Shown: positions 1 through 6,294 of the stretch, piece after piece | Layout of the letters: every line of letters starts with the position of its first letter | Position numbering within the stretch: the stretch's first letter is position 1 | NCBI GenBank assembly: GCA_900556055.1 | Contig: USNJ01000108.1 | Coordinates: 1-6,925 of the forward strand | From: an uncultured Ruminococcus sp. | Lineage (GTDB): Bacteria; Bacillota; Clostridia; Oscillospirales; Ruminococcaceae | DNA length: 6,925 nt | Direction: 5' to 3' | Translations under genes and position numbers: made by a program | The notes under the pieces: model-generated | Told to the model about the DNA's origin: nothing | The model's input: only the letters and a program-made list of their open reading frames with translations | Database searches by the model: none

Positions 1-1
1 G

Positions 2-814
2 GCAAGAGTGTACAAAAAACACCGCAGTCTTGAAGAAATAAAGCGCAACGGCGCACAGTCGCTTCGGCTTCCCGAAGTCTGTTCGACAGTCGTTGAAAAA
101 GACATGGCTGAAATAATCAAGGCACTTTGCAGCGAATTCAGCGAAGAAAAATGCGAATATGACGAGTCGCGCAGAAAAGCGTCCGAGTACTATACCCTGT
201 GGGCGCATCAGATAAAAACACCTATCGCTGCAATTCGGTTGATACTCCAGACTGAGGATATTCCGCAGAACAGGGAAATATCCGAGGAGATTCAGCGGAT
301 CGACCAATATGCGGACATGGTAATGTGCTATCTCAGGCTTGACAGCAGCTATACCGATTTCATTTTCCGCGAATATGACCTTGACGGGATAGTTCGCCGG
401 GCAGTGAAAAAATTTTCATCTCAGTTTATAAGAAAAAAGCTGAAGCTTTGCTATGAACCGCTTGAGGTTAAGGTGCTGACCGATGAAAAATGGCTGCTTT
501 TCGTGATAGAGCAGGTGATTTCAAATGCGCTGAAATACACAAGATCAGGCAGTATTTCCATTACACTTGAAGATCCGCTGACGCTTTGCATCTCAGATAC
601 GGGAATTGGCATTGCCGCTGAGGATCTGCCGAGGATATTCGACAAGGGCTACACGGGAATGGCAGGCAGGCTCGACAAAAAAGCAAGCGGCATAGGGCTT
701 TATCTTTGCAGAAAAATATGCGATAAGCTTGGACATTCGATATCCGCATATTCCGGTGAAAGCGGCACAGTCATAAAAATATGCCTTGAAAAAAAGGTCA
801 TCGGGATAGAGTGA
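2..814 (+). CDS. bceS: BceS-type intramembrane-sensing histidine kinase, 5'-truncated by window edge
   Basis: This is the cytoplasmic part of a sensor histidine kinase that autophosphorylates and passes phosphate to a BceR-type response regulator, in response to antimicrobial peptides handled by its partner transporter. Numbering from the GTG at position 8, the H-box LWAHQIKTPIAA places the phospho-acceptor at His67. The N-box is EQVISNALKYT (Asn173), the G1 box DTGIG is at 197-201 and the G2 box SGIGLYLCR is at 227-235. The FYxLWAHQIKTPIAA style of H-box is typical of BceS kinases. The frame is open to the left edge, and two N-terminal membrane helices, normal in this family, are missing, so the GTG is probably not the true start. 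The gene lies 102 bp upstream of a BceAB transporter on the same strand, the classical arrangement. The response regulator gene is expected just outside the window. Family assignment is firm; the exact inducer is unknown. Confidence 0.93.
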   Translation, partial: ARVYKKHRSLEEIKRNGAQSLRLPEVCSTVVEKDMAEIIKALCSEFSEEKCEYDESRRKASEYYTLWAHQIKTPIAAIRLILQTEDIPQNREISEEIQRIDQYADMVMCYLRLDSSYTDFIFREYDLDGIVRRAVKKFSSQFIRKKLKLCYEPLEVKVLTDEKWLLFVIEQVISNALKYTRSGSISITLEDPLTLCISDTGIGIAAEDLPRIFDKGYTGMAGRLDKKASGIGLYLCRKICDKLGHSISAYSGESGTVIKICLEKKVIGIE

Positions 815-816
815 TA

Positions 817-830
817 TTACAATTTTGTAA
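817..830 (+). promoter_or_regulatory. BceR-type operator, TTACA-N4-TGTAA
   Basis: The inverted repeat TTACAATTTTGTAA has perfect 6-bp arms (TTACAA/TTGTAA) around a 2-bp centre. It fits the TNACA-N4-TGTAA pattern that I recall for BceR-like regulators. The half-site TTTTGTAAG recurs exactly 21 bp downstream at 844-852, two helical turns away and so on the same DNA face. The second copy has a poor left half (CGGCA at 838-842). Both lie upstream of the -10 box at 885-890, suitable for an activator at a promoter with a weak -35. Confidence 0.65.
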
Positions 831-861
831 GATGAAACGGCACTTTTGTAAGCTGTTTCTA

Positions 862-890
862 TGGCGGATATTTTTTCCGTGCGATATAAT
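862..890 (+). promoter_or_regulatory. Promoter of bceAB, strong -10 and weak -35
   Basis: A perfect TATAAT is at 885-890. The hexamer 17 bp upstream, TGGCGG at 862-867, hardly resembles TTGACA, as expected for a promoter that needs an activator. Transcription would begin near 896-898, giving a leader of only about 20 nt before the ATG at 917. The operator at 817-852 sits at about -80 to -45 relative to that start. Confidence 0.6.
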
Positions 891-915
891 TGTATCATAG
901 AAAGGAATGATACAA
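890..915. repeat. 26-bp perfect inverted repeat over -10/+1 and Shine-Dalgarno
   Basis: The arms TTGTATCAT (890-898) and ATGATACAA (907-915) are perfect 9-bp complements around an 8-nt spacer, AGAAAGGA, which is the Shine-Dalgarno of the ABC ATPase gene. The left arm begins at the last base of the -10 box. If transcription starts near 897 most of the left arm is not in the mRNA, so a DNA operator is more likely than a translation-controlling hairpin. A transcript from further upstream could form the hairpin with the ribosome site in its loop. Confidence 0.6.
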
Positions 916-916
916 A

Positions 917-1681
917 ATGCCTGTACTTGAGGTAAACGGATTAAAGAAGGTATATACAACACGCTTCGGAGGAAACAAGGTCGAAGCACTTAAAAATGTT
1001 ACATTCTCTGCCGAAAAAGGCGAATATATCGCAGTGATGGGCGAGAGCGGATCGGGAAAAACAACGCTGCTGAACATTCTTGCGGCACTCACAAAGCCTA
1101 CGGGCGGCAGCGTCATACTTGACGGCAGTGATCTTTCAAAGATAAAGGAATCACGCATGGCTGAATTCCGCCGTGATAATCTGGGGTTTGTTTTTCAGGA
1201 TTTCAATCTGCTGGACACATTTTCGGTCAAGGACAATATTCTTCTCCCGCTTGTTCTGACGGGAATGAAATACGGCGACATGACAGGCAGGCTTGAAAGC
1301 ATCGCAGAAAAACTAGGCATAACATCGCTGCTTGAAAAATATCCCTATGAGCTTTCCGGCGGACAGAAGCAGCGAACAGCGGCGGCGAGGGCAATAATCA
1401 CAAACCCGAAGATGCTGCTTGCAGATGAGCCTACCGGTGCGCTTGATTCAAAGTCATCCGATGAGCTGCTGTCGCTTTTCGAGAAGATAAATTCAGACGG
1501 TCAGACTATCATCATGGTCACACATTCCGTCAAGGCGGCGAGCCACGCAAACCGTATTCTTTTCATCAAGGACGGAGTTGTTTTCCATCAGCTTTACAGG
1601 GGAAATGACAGCAGCGAACAGCTTTACAAAAAAATATCCGACACCCTCACCATGATATCCTCGGGAGGTGAAGCATTATGA
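917..1681 (+). CDS. bceA: BceA-type ABC transporter ATP-binding protein
   Basis: This is the ATPase subunit of a peptide-detoxification (Bce/MacB-like) ABC transporter. It would hydrolyse ATP on the inner face of the membrane to drive the paired permease, which removes antimicrobial peptides such as bacitracin-like compounds from their cell-wall lipid targets. All hallmarks are intact: Walker A GESGSGKTT (42-50), Q-loop Q94, signature LSGGQKQR (146-153), Walker B MLLADE (166-171), D-loop GALD (174-177) and switch His203 in THS. At 254 aa it has the normal length. The ATG at 917 follows AAAGGA (901-906) with a 10-nt spacer. It starts 102 bp after the kinase gene with its own promoter, and its TGA overlaps the permease ATG by 4 bp, so the two are translationally coupled. 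The role follows from family and context; the actual substrate cannot be read from the sequence. Confidence 0.95.
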   Translation: MPVLEVNGLKKVYTTRFGGNKVEALKNVTFSAEKGEYIAVMGESGSGKTTLLNILAALTKPTGGSVILDGSDLSKIKESRMAEFRRDNLGFVFQDFNLLDTFSVKDNILLPLVLTGMKYGDMTGRLESIAEKLGITSLLEKYPYELSGGQKQRTAAARAIITNPKMLLADEPTGALDSKSSDELLSLFEKINSDGQTIIMVTHSVKAASHANRILFIKDGVVFHQLYRGNDSSEQLYKKISDTLTMISSGGEAL

Positions 1682-3702
1682 TGCTTTATCCCCGACTTGC
1701 GCTGACGGGCATAAAAAAGAACCGTCAGACCTATACTCCCTATATCCTGACCTGTTCGGGAATGATAATGATGTATTACATCGTTTCTTTTCTGAGCAGG
1801 AGCGAGCAGATGAAAAGCCTTGAAGGCGGCTCAACTATGGCATATCTCCTGAACATGGGCTGCGGAGTTATGATAGCTTTCTCGGCGATATTTCTTTATT
1901 ATACGAACTCATTTCTGATAAAGCGCCGCACCAAGGAATTTGGACTTTACAATATTCTCGGCATGGGAAAGCGGAACATCTCAAAGATAATGATCTGGGA
2001 AACGCTGATGATCTATGCGGCGGGAATTGCTATAGGCTGCGGCTGCGGAATTCTTTTCTCCAAGCTTGCCGAGCTTTTTCTGAAAAGGATAATGCTTGCG
2101 GAAACGGATTTTTCTTTTCATGTTGATCTCGTTTCCGTTTGGCACGCAATGGCATGGTTCGGGATCATATTTATCCTGATACTGATAAATTCACTGCACA
2201 GGCTCAGACTTTCCGATCCGCTTGAACTTCTTCACAGCGAAAATACGGGAGAAAAGCCGCCCAGATCAAACTGGCTTCTGGCAGTGATCGGTGCGGTCCT
2301 GCTTGGATTTTCGTACTATCTTGCGGTCGTGATACAAGATCCCCTTTCGGCAGTGCTGATATTTTCCTTCGCCGTTATCATGGTCATCATCGCAACATAT
2401 CTGCTGTTTATCGCAGGATCTGTCGTGTTCTGCAAGGCTCTCAGATCCAACAAAAATTATTATTACAAGACAAATCATTTCGTTTCCGTTTCGCAGATGA
2501 TCTACCGAATGAAAAGAAACGGAGCAGGTCTGGCATCGATATGCATACTTTCGACTATGGTGCTTGTCACTATGTCAACGACTATCTGCCTTTATGCGGG
2601 TGAGGAAAACATCGTAGATCACCTGTTCCCGAGAGATGTGACAGTCACAGTCAATTCGACCGATAAGGATATAATAAGTGAAGCAAAGGATATTGTAAGT
2701 AATGCCGCCGCTTCGGAAAATGTCACTCTGCAAAATGAATTCACATACCGCTATGCGGAATTTTCTGCGCTTGCGGATCAGAATACAATAACGCTTTCCG
2801 ATCCTATGCTTGGCAGCGGAGACAATATATATGACATTTATTTTGTGCCGATAGAGGATTACAACAGCATAACAGGCAGCGATGTTTTCCTGAAGAAAAA
2901 TCAGATGATTATCTATTCGGAATCTTTTGATACAGATATCACGTCATTGATCTTCAAGGATATAAGAGAATTTCAGATAATAGGAAAAGCAGGTGAATTT
3001 ACAGAGGTAGGCGGTGCGTCTGCATCAGTCCTTCCGACAATGTATGTTTTCACTGACAGCATAGATACCATCAGAGATATACGTGACATATATTATCAGC
3101 AGACAGAATCATATATGAACATAAACATAAAAACATACTGCGGCTATGACCTGGACTGCTCGGACAGCGTTAAAAAGACGCTATCCGAAAAGATGCTGGC
3201 CGATCTTATTGAATTTACAAAGGCACATGCCGACGAGGAAAATTACAACGGTCTGAACTTTGAGAGCCGTGAGATAAACAGGATCGATTTCTATTCGACA
3301 TACGGCGGACTATTCTTCCTCGGCATACTTCTCGGCTCTGTATTCGTTGTTGCGGCTGTGCTTATCATGTATTATAAGCAGGTTTCCGAGGGCTATGAGG
3401 ACAGGAGCAGGTTCGATATCCTGAGAAAGGTCGGAATGAGCCGAAAGGAGATCAGGCAGAGCATAAATTCGCAGGTGCTGACTGTATTTTTCCTGCCTCT
3501 TGCGGCAGCAGGCGTGCATATGATATTTGCATTCCCGATAATCTCCAGAATGCTGAGGGTATTCGGAATGAACGATTCATCGCTGTTTGCGGTCGTTACG
3601 CTTATCAGCTTCGGCATTTTTGCACTGTTTTATACGGCTGCATATTTCATAACATCAAGAAGCTATTATAAGATAGCGGCAATGGGAGATATGTTACTGT
3701 AA
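1678..3702 (+). CDS. bceB: BceB-type ABC transporter permease (FtsX-like), 10 TM
   Basis: This is the membrane subunit of the peptide-detoxification transporter and, in this family, the sensor partner of the BceS kinase. Hydrophobicity read by eye gives membrane segments near residues 22-39, 56-80, 104-126, 152-172, 199-219, 223-250, 283-305, 541-565, 598-622 and 635-659. The roughly 235-residue extracellular domain between segments 7 and 8 (306-540) is the diagnostic BceB feature and carries peptide specificity in studied members. FtsX-like cytoplasmic motifs appear twice, RRTKEFGLYNILGMGKRNI (83-101) and the matching FDILRKVGMSRKEI (579-592), as expected from the two FtsX-like halves. Length 674 aa is typical. 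The start is an ATG overlapping the ATPase stop, with GGGAGGTGA at 1663-1671 as ribosome site; the next codon is also ATG. The gene appears intact. Confidence 0.94.
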   Translation: MMLYPRLALTGIKKNRQTYTPYILTCSGMIMMYYIVSFLSRSEQMKSLEGGSTMAYLLNMGCGVMIAFSAIFLYYTNSFLIKRRTKEFGLYNILGMGKRNISKIMIWETLMIYAAGIAIGCGCGILFSKLAELFLKRIMLAETDFSFHVDLVSVWHAMAWFGIIFILILINSLHRLRLSDPLELLHSENTGEKPPRSNWLLAVIGAVLLGFSYYLAVVIQDPLSAVLIFSFAVIMVIIATYLLFIAGSVVFCKALRSNKNYYYKTNHFVSVSQMIYRMKRNGAGLASICILSTMVLVTMSTTICLYAGEENIVDHLFPRDVTVTVNSTDKDIISEAKDIVSNAAASENVTLQNEFTYRYAEFSALADQNTITLSDPMLGSGDNIYDIYFVPIEDYNSITGSDVFLKKNQMIIYSESFDTDITSLIFKDIREFQIIGKAGEFTEVGGASASVLPTMYVFTDSIDTIRDIRDIYYQQTESYMNINIKTYCGYDLDCSDSVKKTLSEKMLADLIEFTKAHADEENYNGLNFESREINRIDFYSTYGGLFFLGILLGSVFVVAAVLIMYYKQVSEGYEDRSRFDILRKVGMSRKEIRQSINSQVLTVFFLPLAAAGVHMIFAFPIISRMLRVFGMNDSSLFAVVTLISFGIFALFYTAAYFITSRSYYKIAAMGDMLL

Positions 3703-3711
3703 ACGAACAGA

Positions 3712-3732
3712 ATGTTATAAAGTCCATAACAT
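3712..3732. repeat. Inverted repeat ATGTTAT/ATAACAT after bceB
   Basis: Perfect 7-bp arms lie at 3712-3718 and 3726-3732 with a 7-nt loop, 9 bp after the permease stop. The stem is AT-rich and has no T-tract, so it is not a convincing intrinsic terminator. It could be an mRNA 3'-end hairpin or a protein site. The rest of 3703-3841 is AT-rich; I see no gene in it, only a weak promoter-like pair (TTGCCA 3810-3815 and TATTAT 3831-3836, 15-bp spacing). Confidence 0.35.
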
Positions 3733-3841
3733 ACCACGACAAACATAATAAGCGTTTTAAGCAAATTGATATAAACGGAAATGCTCACATTATTGATGGC
3801 AAAAAGACCTTGCCACACACTCACAAGGGGTATTATCATAA

Positions 3842-3939
3842 TAACAAGTAGAAGTGTTGAGAGAAACACGCACAATTATGTGAATGGGCGGTGCAAATCC
3901 GTCCGCTTGTTACCGTCTGAGAGATCAGGCGGTTTTTTT
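3842..3939 (+). ncRNA. Candidate structured RNA: four-way junction plus terminator
   Basis: A 7-bp helix, TAACAAG (3842-3848) with CTTGTTA (3906-3912), closes a multiloop with three hairpins: GTGTT/AACAC (3854-3858/3865-3869), CACA/TGTG (3871-3874/3879-3882) and GGGCGG/CCGTCC with one G-T pair (3886-3891/3899-3904, loop TGCAAAT). The intrinsic terminator at 3912-3939 starts where the closing helix ends. CCGTC occurs at 3899 and again at 3913, and either copy can pair with GGCGG at 3928-3932, so alternative folds are possible. The layout suits a small RNA or an attenuating leader of the phage-derived genes downstream. The fold is hand-drawn, with no energy calculation or homologues, and no known RNA family was recognised. 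Confidence 0.3.
3912..3939 (+). terminator. Intrinsic terminator
   Basis: ACCGTCTGA (3912-3920) pairs with TCAGGCGGT (3925-3933) over 9 bp with one G-U pair, around a GAGA tetraloop, followed by seven T (3933-3939). This is the first convincing terminator after bceB and also separates that operon from the phage-derived genes. Confidence 0.85.
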
Positions 3940-3968
3940 ATACCCATTTTTCGGGATAGGGAGTGAAA

Positions 3969-4094
3969 ATGATGATATATAAACTTGCGGGAGAGGCGTT
4001 TCCCGATATAAAGATCCCTGAGCTGACTGCTTTTTACGAGGAGCTTGAAAAGTGGTCGGATATATTTGAGGGGCGTCCGAATGGCGGCTGCTGA
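3969..4094 (+). pseudogene. 41-codon phage gene fragment, possibly portal N-terminus, frameshifted
   Basis: ATG ATG at 3969-3974 follows AGGGAG (3958-3963) at 5-nt spacing, a good start. The 41-residue product ends at TGA 4092-4094. Its C-terminal part, EELEKWSDIFEGRP, resembles the start of phage portal proteins, which often have W-x2-I-[FY]-x-G-x-P-x-W. The W would come from the -1 frame, which reads EWRLLKLAQEGA from 4079 and joins the next ORF. One missing base near CCGAATGG (4077-4084) would explain the break. The family call comes from memory of motif shape only. An alternative is that this is simply the frameshifted N-terminus of the following capsid gene. Confidence 0.45.
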
Positions 4095-4114
4095 AGCTTG
4101 CGCAGGAGGGTGCA

Positions 4115-5983
4115 TTGACTTCTGAGGCTGTGAGGATAATCACGAAATATCTCGGAAGTCAGGACGAGGAGCTGACGAGGGCTATCGCTGCGGCGGCTCT
4201 TGGTGTTATTGACACGCTTGAACCCGCGTTTCAGCAATGTGCGCTTGATGGGTTTGTTTCCGATGCATCGGAGATACCGATGTCGGCGATGTCCGCAAAG
4301 ATCATAAGCACATACCGAAAGCAGGCGGTGACTGATCTTAACCTTGTGAACACGGTCATGATGTACAAGGCAGGCAGCAGATACAAGGAGCTTGTCAACA
4401 AGATCTATGACGAGGCGAACAGGCAGGAATATCTGAACATTCTCGGCAAGCACACGGCATCGGTCGTGACGGGTGCGGAGGCTCGGCAGAAGGCTGTGAG
4501 CAACTGCATCAGGGAGTTTGCGGACAAGGGAATTCCCGCTTTTGTGGATAAGGCGGGGCGGGAATGGTCGCCCGAAGCTTACATAAACATGGATATTCGG
4601 ACGACTGTATCAAACACGGCGAATGCGGCTCAGGACGCTGTATGCGACAGGTACGGTGTTGATCTGATCGAGGTATCGTCACATATGGGAGCACGTCCGA
4701 AATGTGCGCCTTATCAGGGCAAGATATTCAGCAGGAGCAATCAAAGCGGCATTGCGCATGACGGAAACGGTCGGGAGATACGATACGAGCCGTTATCAAG
4801 CACGTCTTACGGTCAGCCTGACGGGCTGTTCGGGATAAACTGTCGGCATCAGAAATATCCGTTTGTTGACGGTGTGAATTTTCAGACGTATTTCCCGTAT
4901 GATGAAGCCGAAAATGCGAAGAGGTACAAGGAATTTCAGACGCAGAGAGCTATGGAACGTGATATCCGCAAGAAGAAGCGGGAATGCATGATGCTTGAAG
5001 AAACGGGCGATACCGAGGCCTTGAAGGCTGCGAGGGCTGATCTGAGGCAGTCCAAGAAGGCGTATAATGCTTATTCCGATGAGCATGGGCTGAGGACACG
5101 GGAGGACAGGCTTGGGGTTGAGAGGAGTTCGGGCAAGGGCGCTGCGGATCAGAGTTCGGCTAAGCCTGTTCTTCCCGGCGGTTCGAGCGGTCATGCTGTT
5201 GAGATCGGTGTTTCGGGTTCTGATAATGGCGGGGTTGGAAAACTTTATCGGGATACGGGATTGACAAACGGCGGCGGGAATGAACAAAGCGTCACTTCAA
5301 AAGTCACACAGACGGAAAATGAAGCTTCAACGAGCTTGACAAAAGCGGAAAATGGTGATAAACTGAAGACAGTTCTGGGTAATACTCCAAAAAATAATTC
5401 AACATCAAAAAGCCAACACGGCAGAGGGGCAAGAACTTCAAACGCTTCAAATCTCAAAGACAGCCATGTGCATAAAATTGGAAACATTGATTTTAATGAT
5501 AAAAAAGCTGTTACAGAGTATATGGAGAAATTTGAAAACAAATTTGCTCATAAAGATAAAGAGTATTGTCTTGTGATCACACCGAATGGAGAAATCTACG
5601 TCGCAAGGGGCGGAGCTGCAGAAATTGACACCGATAAAATCTTTGGAGATAAGATGAAGGGCAGTTGGAACACGCACACTCACCCACCCGATCAGACAGA
5701 ATACTCTTTCAGCACCAGAGATGTCTCGGGTGCTCTTCTTGACGGAACCGCTGTTATGCGAGCATCGGATACAAAATATTGCTATGAAATTCGCTTTAAC
5801 GGAAAGACGTTCACGGAAGATGAGCTTGTTGATGTTATAGGTACTGCAAAGGAATTAAAAAACGATAGTTTTGACGCAAAAGGCTACACAATGGCTGATT
5901 ATGTCGATAAATATGAGCATAGCATTATTGAAGATATATGCGAAATGTTAGGAGTTGAGTATAAACGATGGGAAAAGAGCTGA
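4115..5983 (+). CDS. Phage minor capsid protein 2-like, with C-terminal JAB/JAMM-like domain
   Basis: Residues 1 to about 265 resemble phage minor capsid protein 2 (SPP1 gp7/Mu F-like head morphogenesis), a structural protein near the portal; conserved-looking blocks are SSHMGARPKCAPYQGKIF (188-205) and GLFGINCRHQKYPFVDG (237-253). Residues 266-330 are highly charged and helical. Residues 335-450 form a Ser/Gly/Asn/Lys-rich linker. Residues 451-622 form a separate domain with NTHTHP then SFSTRD, giving His521, His523, Ser533 and Asp536 in an HxH-x9-SxxD pattern like JAB/JAMM metalloproteases; Glu493 is a possible upstream acid. The TTG start has AGGAGG (4104-4109) 5 nt upstream, but the frame stays open back to 4070 without a better start, so the 5' end may be lost by deletion or frameshift. 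The 3' part is much more AT-rich. The capsid call is fairly secure; the enzymatic call rests on one motif. Confidence 0.75.
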   Translation: MTSEAVRIITKYLGSQDEELTRAIAAAALGVIDTLEPAFQQCALDGFVSDASEIPMSAMSAKIISTYRKQAVTDLNLVNTVMMYKAGSRYKELVNKIYDEANRQEYLNILGKHTASVVTGAEARQKAVSNCIREFADKGIPAFVDKAGREWSPEAYINMDIRTTVSNTANAAQDAVCDRYGVDLIEVSSHMGARPKCAPYQGKIFSRSNQSGIAHDGNGREIRYEPLSSTSYGQPDGLFGINCRHQKYPFVDGVNFQTYFPYDEAENAKRYKEFQTQRAMERDIRKKKRECMMLEETGDTEALKAARADLRQSKKAYNAYSDEHGLRTREDRLGVERSSGKGAADQSSAKPVLPGGSSGHAVEIGVSGSDNGGVGKLYRDTGLTNGGGNEQSVTSKVTQTENEASTSLTKAENGDKLKTVLGNTPKNNSTSKSQHGRGARTSNASNLKDSHVHKIGNIDFNDKKAVTEYMEKFENKFAHKDKEYCLVITPNGEIYVARGGAAEIDTDKIFGDKMKGSWNTHTHPPDQTEYSFSTRDVSGALLDGTAVMRASDTKYCYEIRFNGKTFTEDELVDVIGTAKELKNDSFDAKGYTMADYVDKYEHSIIEDICEMLGVEYKRWEKS

Positions 5984-6213
5984 CAGAAAAGGAAGCTATC
6001 CGTGCATTAGATAAGGAAATGTTTGTGATTGATAAAGCGATATGTGATAAGTATCCCATAAAGCATGGCGGGCGTGATGGAGGTCCGACGCAGGAACTTC
6101 GTGAACTCAATAAAGAAAATGGAAGACGTTATTGTAAGATCAAAGAAATGTATATGAATCACGAAACATTGCCTGAATCCGAAATTATGAAAATCGTTAA
6201 GGGTGAATTTTAA
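5968..6213 (+). CDS. Small charged protein overlapping the capsid-effector gene
   Basis: I do not recognise this 81-aa protein. It is rich in Lys, Glu and Arg, predicted largely helical by eye (TEKEAIRALDKEMFVIDKAI, residues 6-25), with a central glycine-rich turn GGRDGG (34-39). It has no signal peptide or membrane segment, so it is likely cytoplasmic. Its ATG lies 16 bp inside the end of the capsid-effector gene; AGGAG at 5950-5954 is rather far upstream (13 nt), so translational coupling is likely. It shares the AT-rich composition of the effector domain, and a terminator follows 35 bp after its stop, so the two form one unit. The position fits an immunity or accessory protein of the upstream domain, but no sequence feature proves that; a small head-assembly protein is equally possible. 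Confidence 0.7.
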   Translation: MGKELTEKEAIRALDKEMFVIDKAICDKYPIKHGGRDGGPTQELRELNKENGRRYCKIKEMYMNHETLPESEIMKIVKGEF

Positions 6214-6248
6214 GATAAGCAAAGCACAAAGGACAAAAAGATGAGCGT

Positions 6249-6275
6249 AAACCGCCCTTAAACAAGGCGGTTTTT
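6249..6275 (+). terminator. Intrinsic terminator after the capsid-effector unit
   Basis: AAACCGCC (6249-6256) pairs perfectly with GGCGGTTT (6266-6273), followed by a run of T to 6275. It ends the two-gene unit. The gap from 6214 to 6365 carries no gene that I can support; it holds this terminator and the longer hairpin at 6295-6334. Confidence 0.8.
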
Positions 6276-6294
6276 CTATGCCTGAATATTCGCA

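Noticed and set aside
3666..3875. Minus-strand hydrophobic 69-aa ORF with two membrane-like stretches after bceB
   Set aside because: It begins at TTG with no ribosome site, overlaps the end of the permease gene and lies in AT-rich DNA where Leu/Ile/Val/Phe codons arise by chance.
3886..3910. GGTGCAAATCC resembling part of a cobalamin riboswitch core
   Set aside because: The rest of the cobalamin core and the required length are missing, and the downstream genes are phage-derived, not B12-related.
3842..3912. Degenerate tRNA gene (7-bp acceptor-like helix, TA at positions 8-9, T-loop-like hairpin)
   Set aside because: No anticodon arm with a 7-nt loop can be drawn, no CCA follows, and the T-loop lacks TTC. 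Kept only as a structured RNA candidate.
3886..3939. T-box leader (GGGCGG followed by a CCGTC terminator)
   Set aside because: There is no true T-box sequence, no specifier stem upstream, and no aminoacyl-tRNA or amino-acid gene downstream.
3781..3966. Plus-strand 61-aa ORF across the gap
   Set aside because: It reads through the hairpins and terminator at 3842-3939, has no ribosome site and has a peptide of no recognisable character.
4070..4092. Programmed -1 ribosomal frameshift joining the 41-codon ORF to the capsid ORF
   Set aside because: Only a GGGG run is present, with no proper slippery heptamer and no obvious pseudoknot. A plain mutation or gene fusion explains it better.
4796..5287. 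Minus-strand 163-aa ORF opposite the capsid gene
   Set aside because: It is a shadow of the codon-biased capsid gene with no ribosome site and no recognisable domain.
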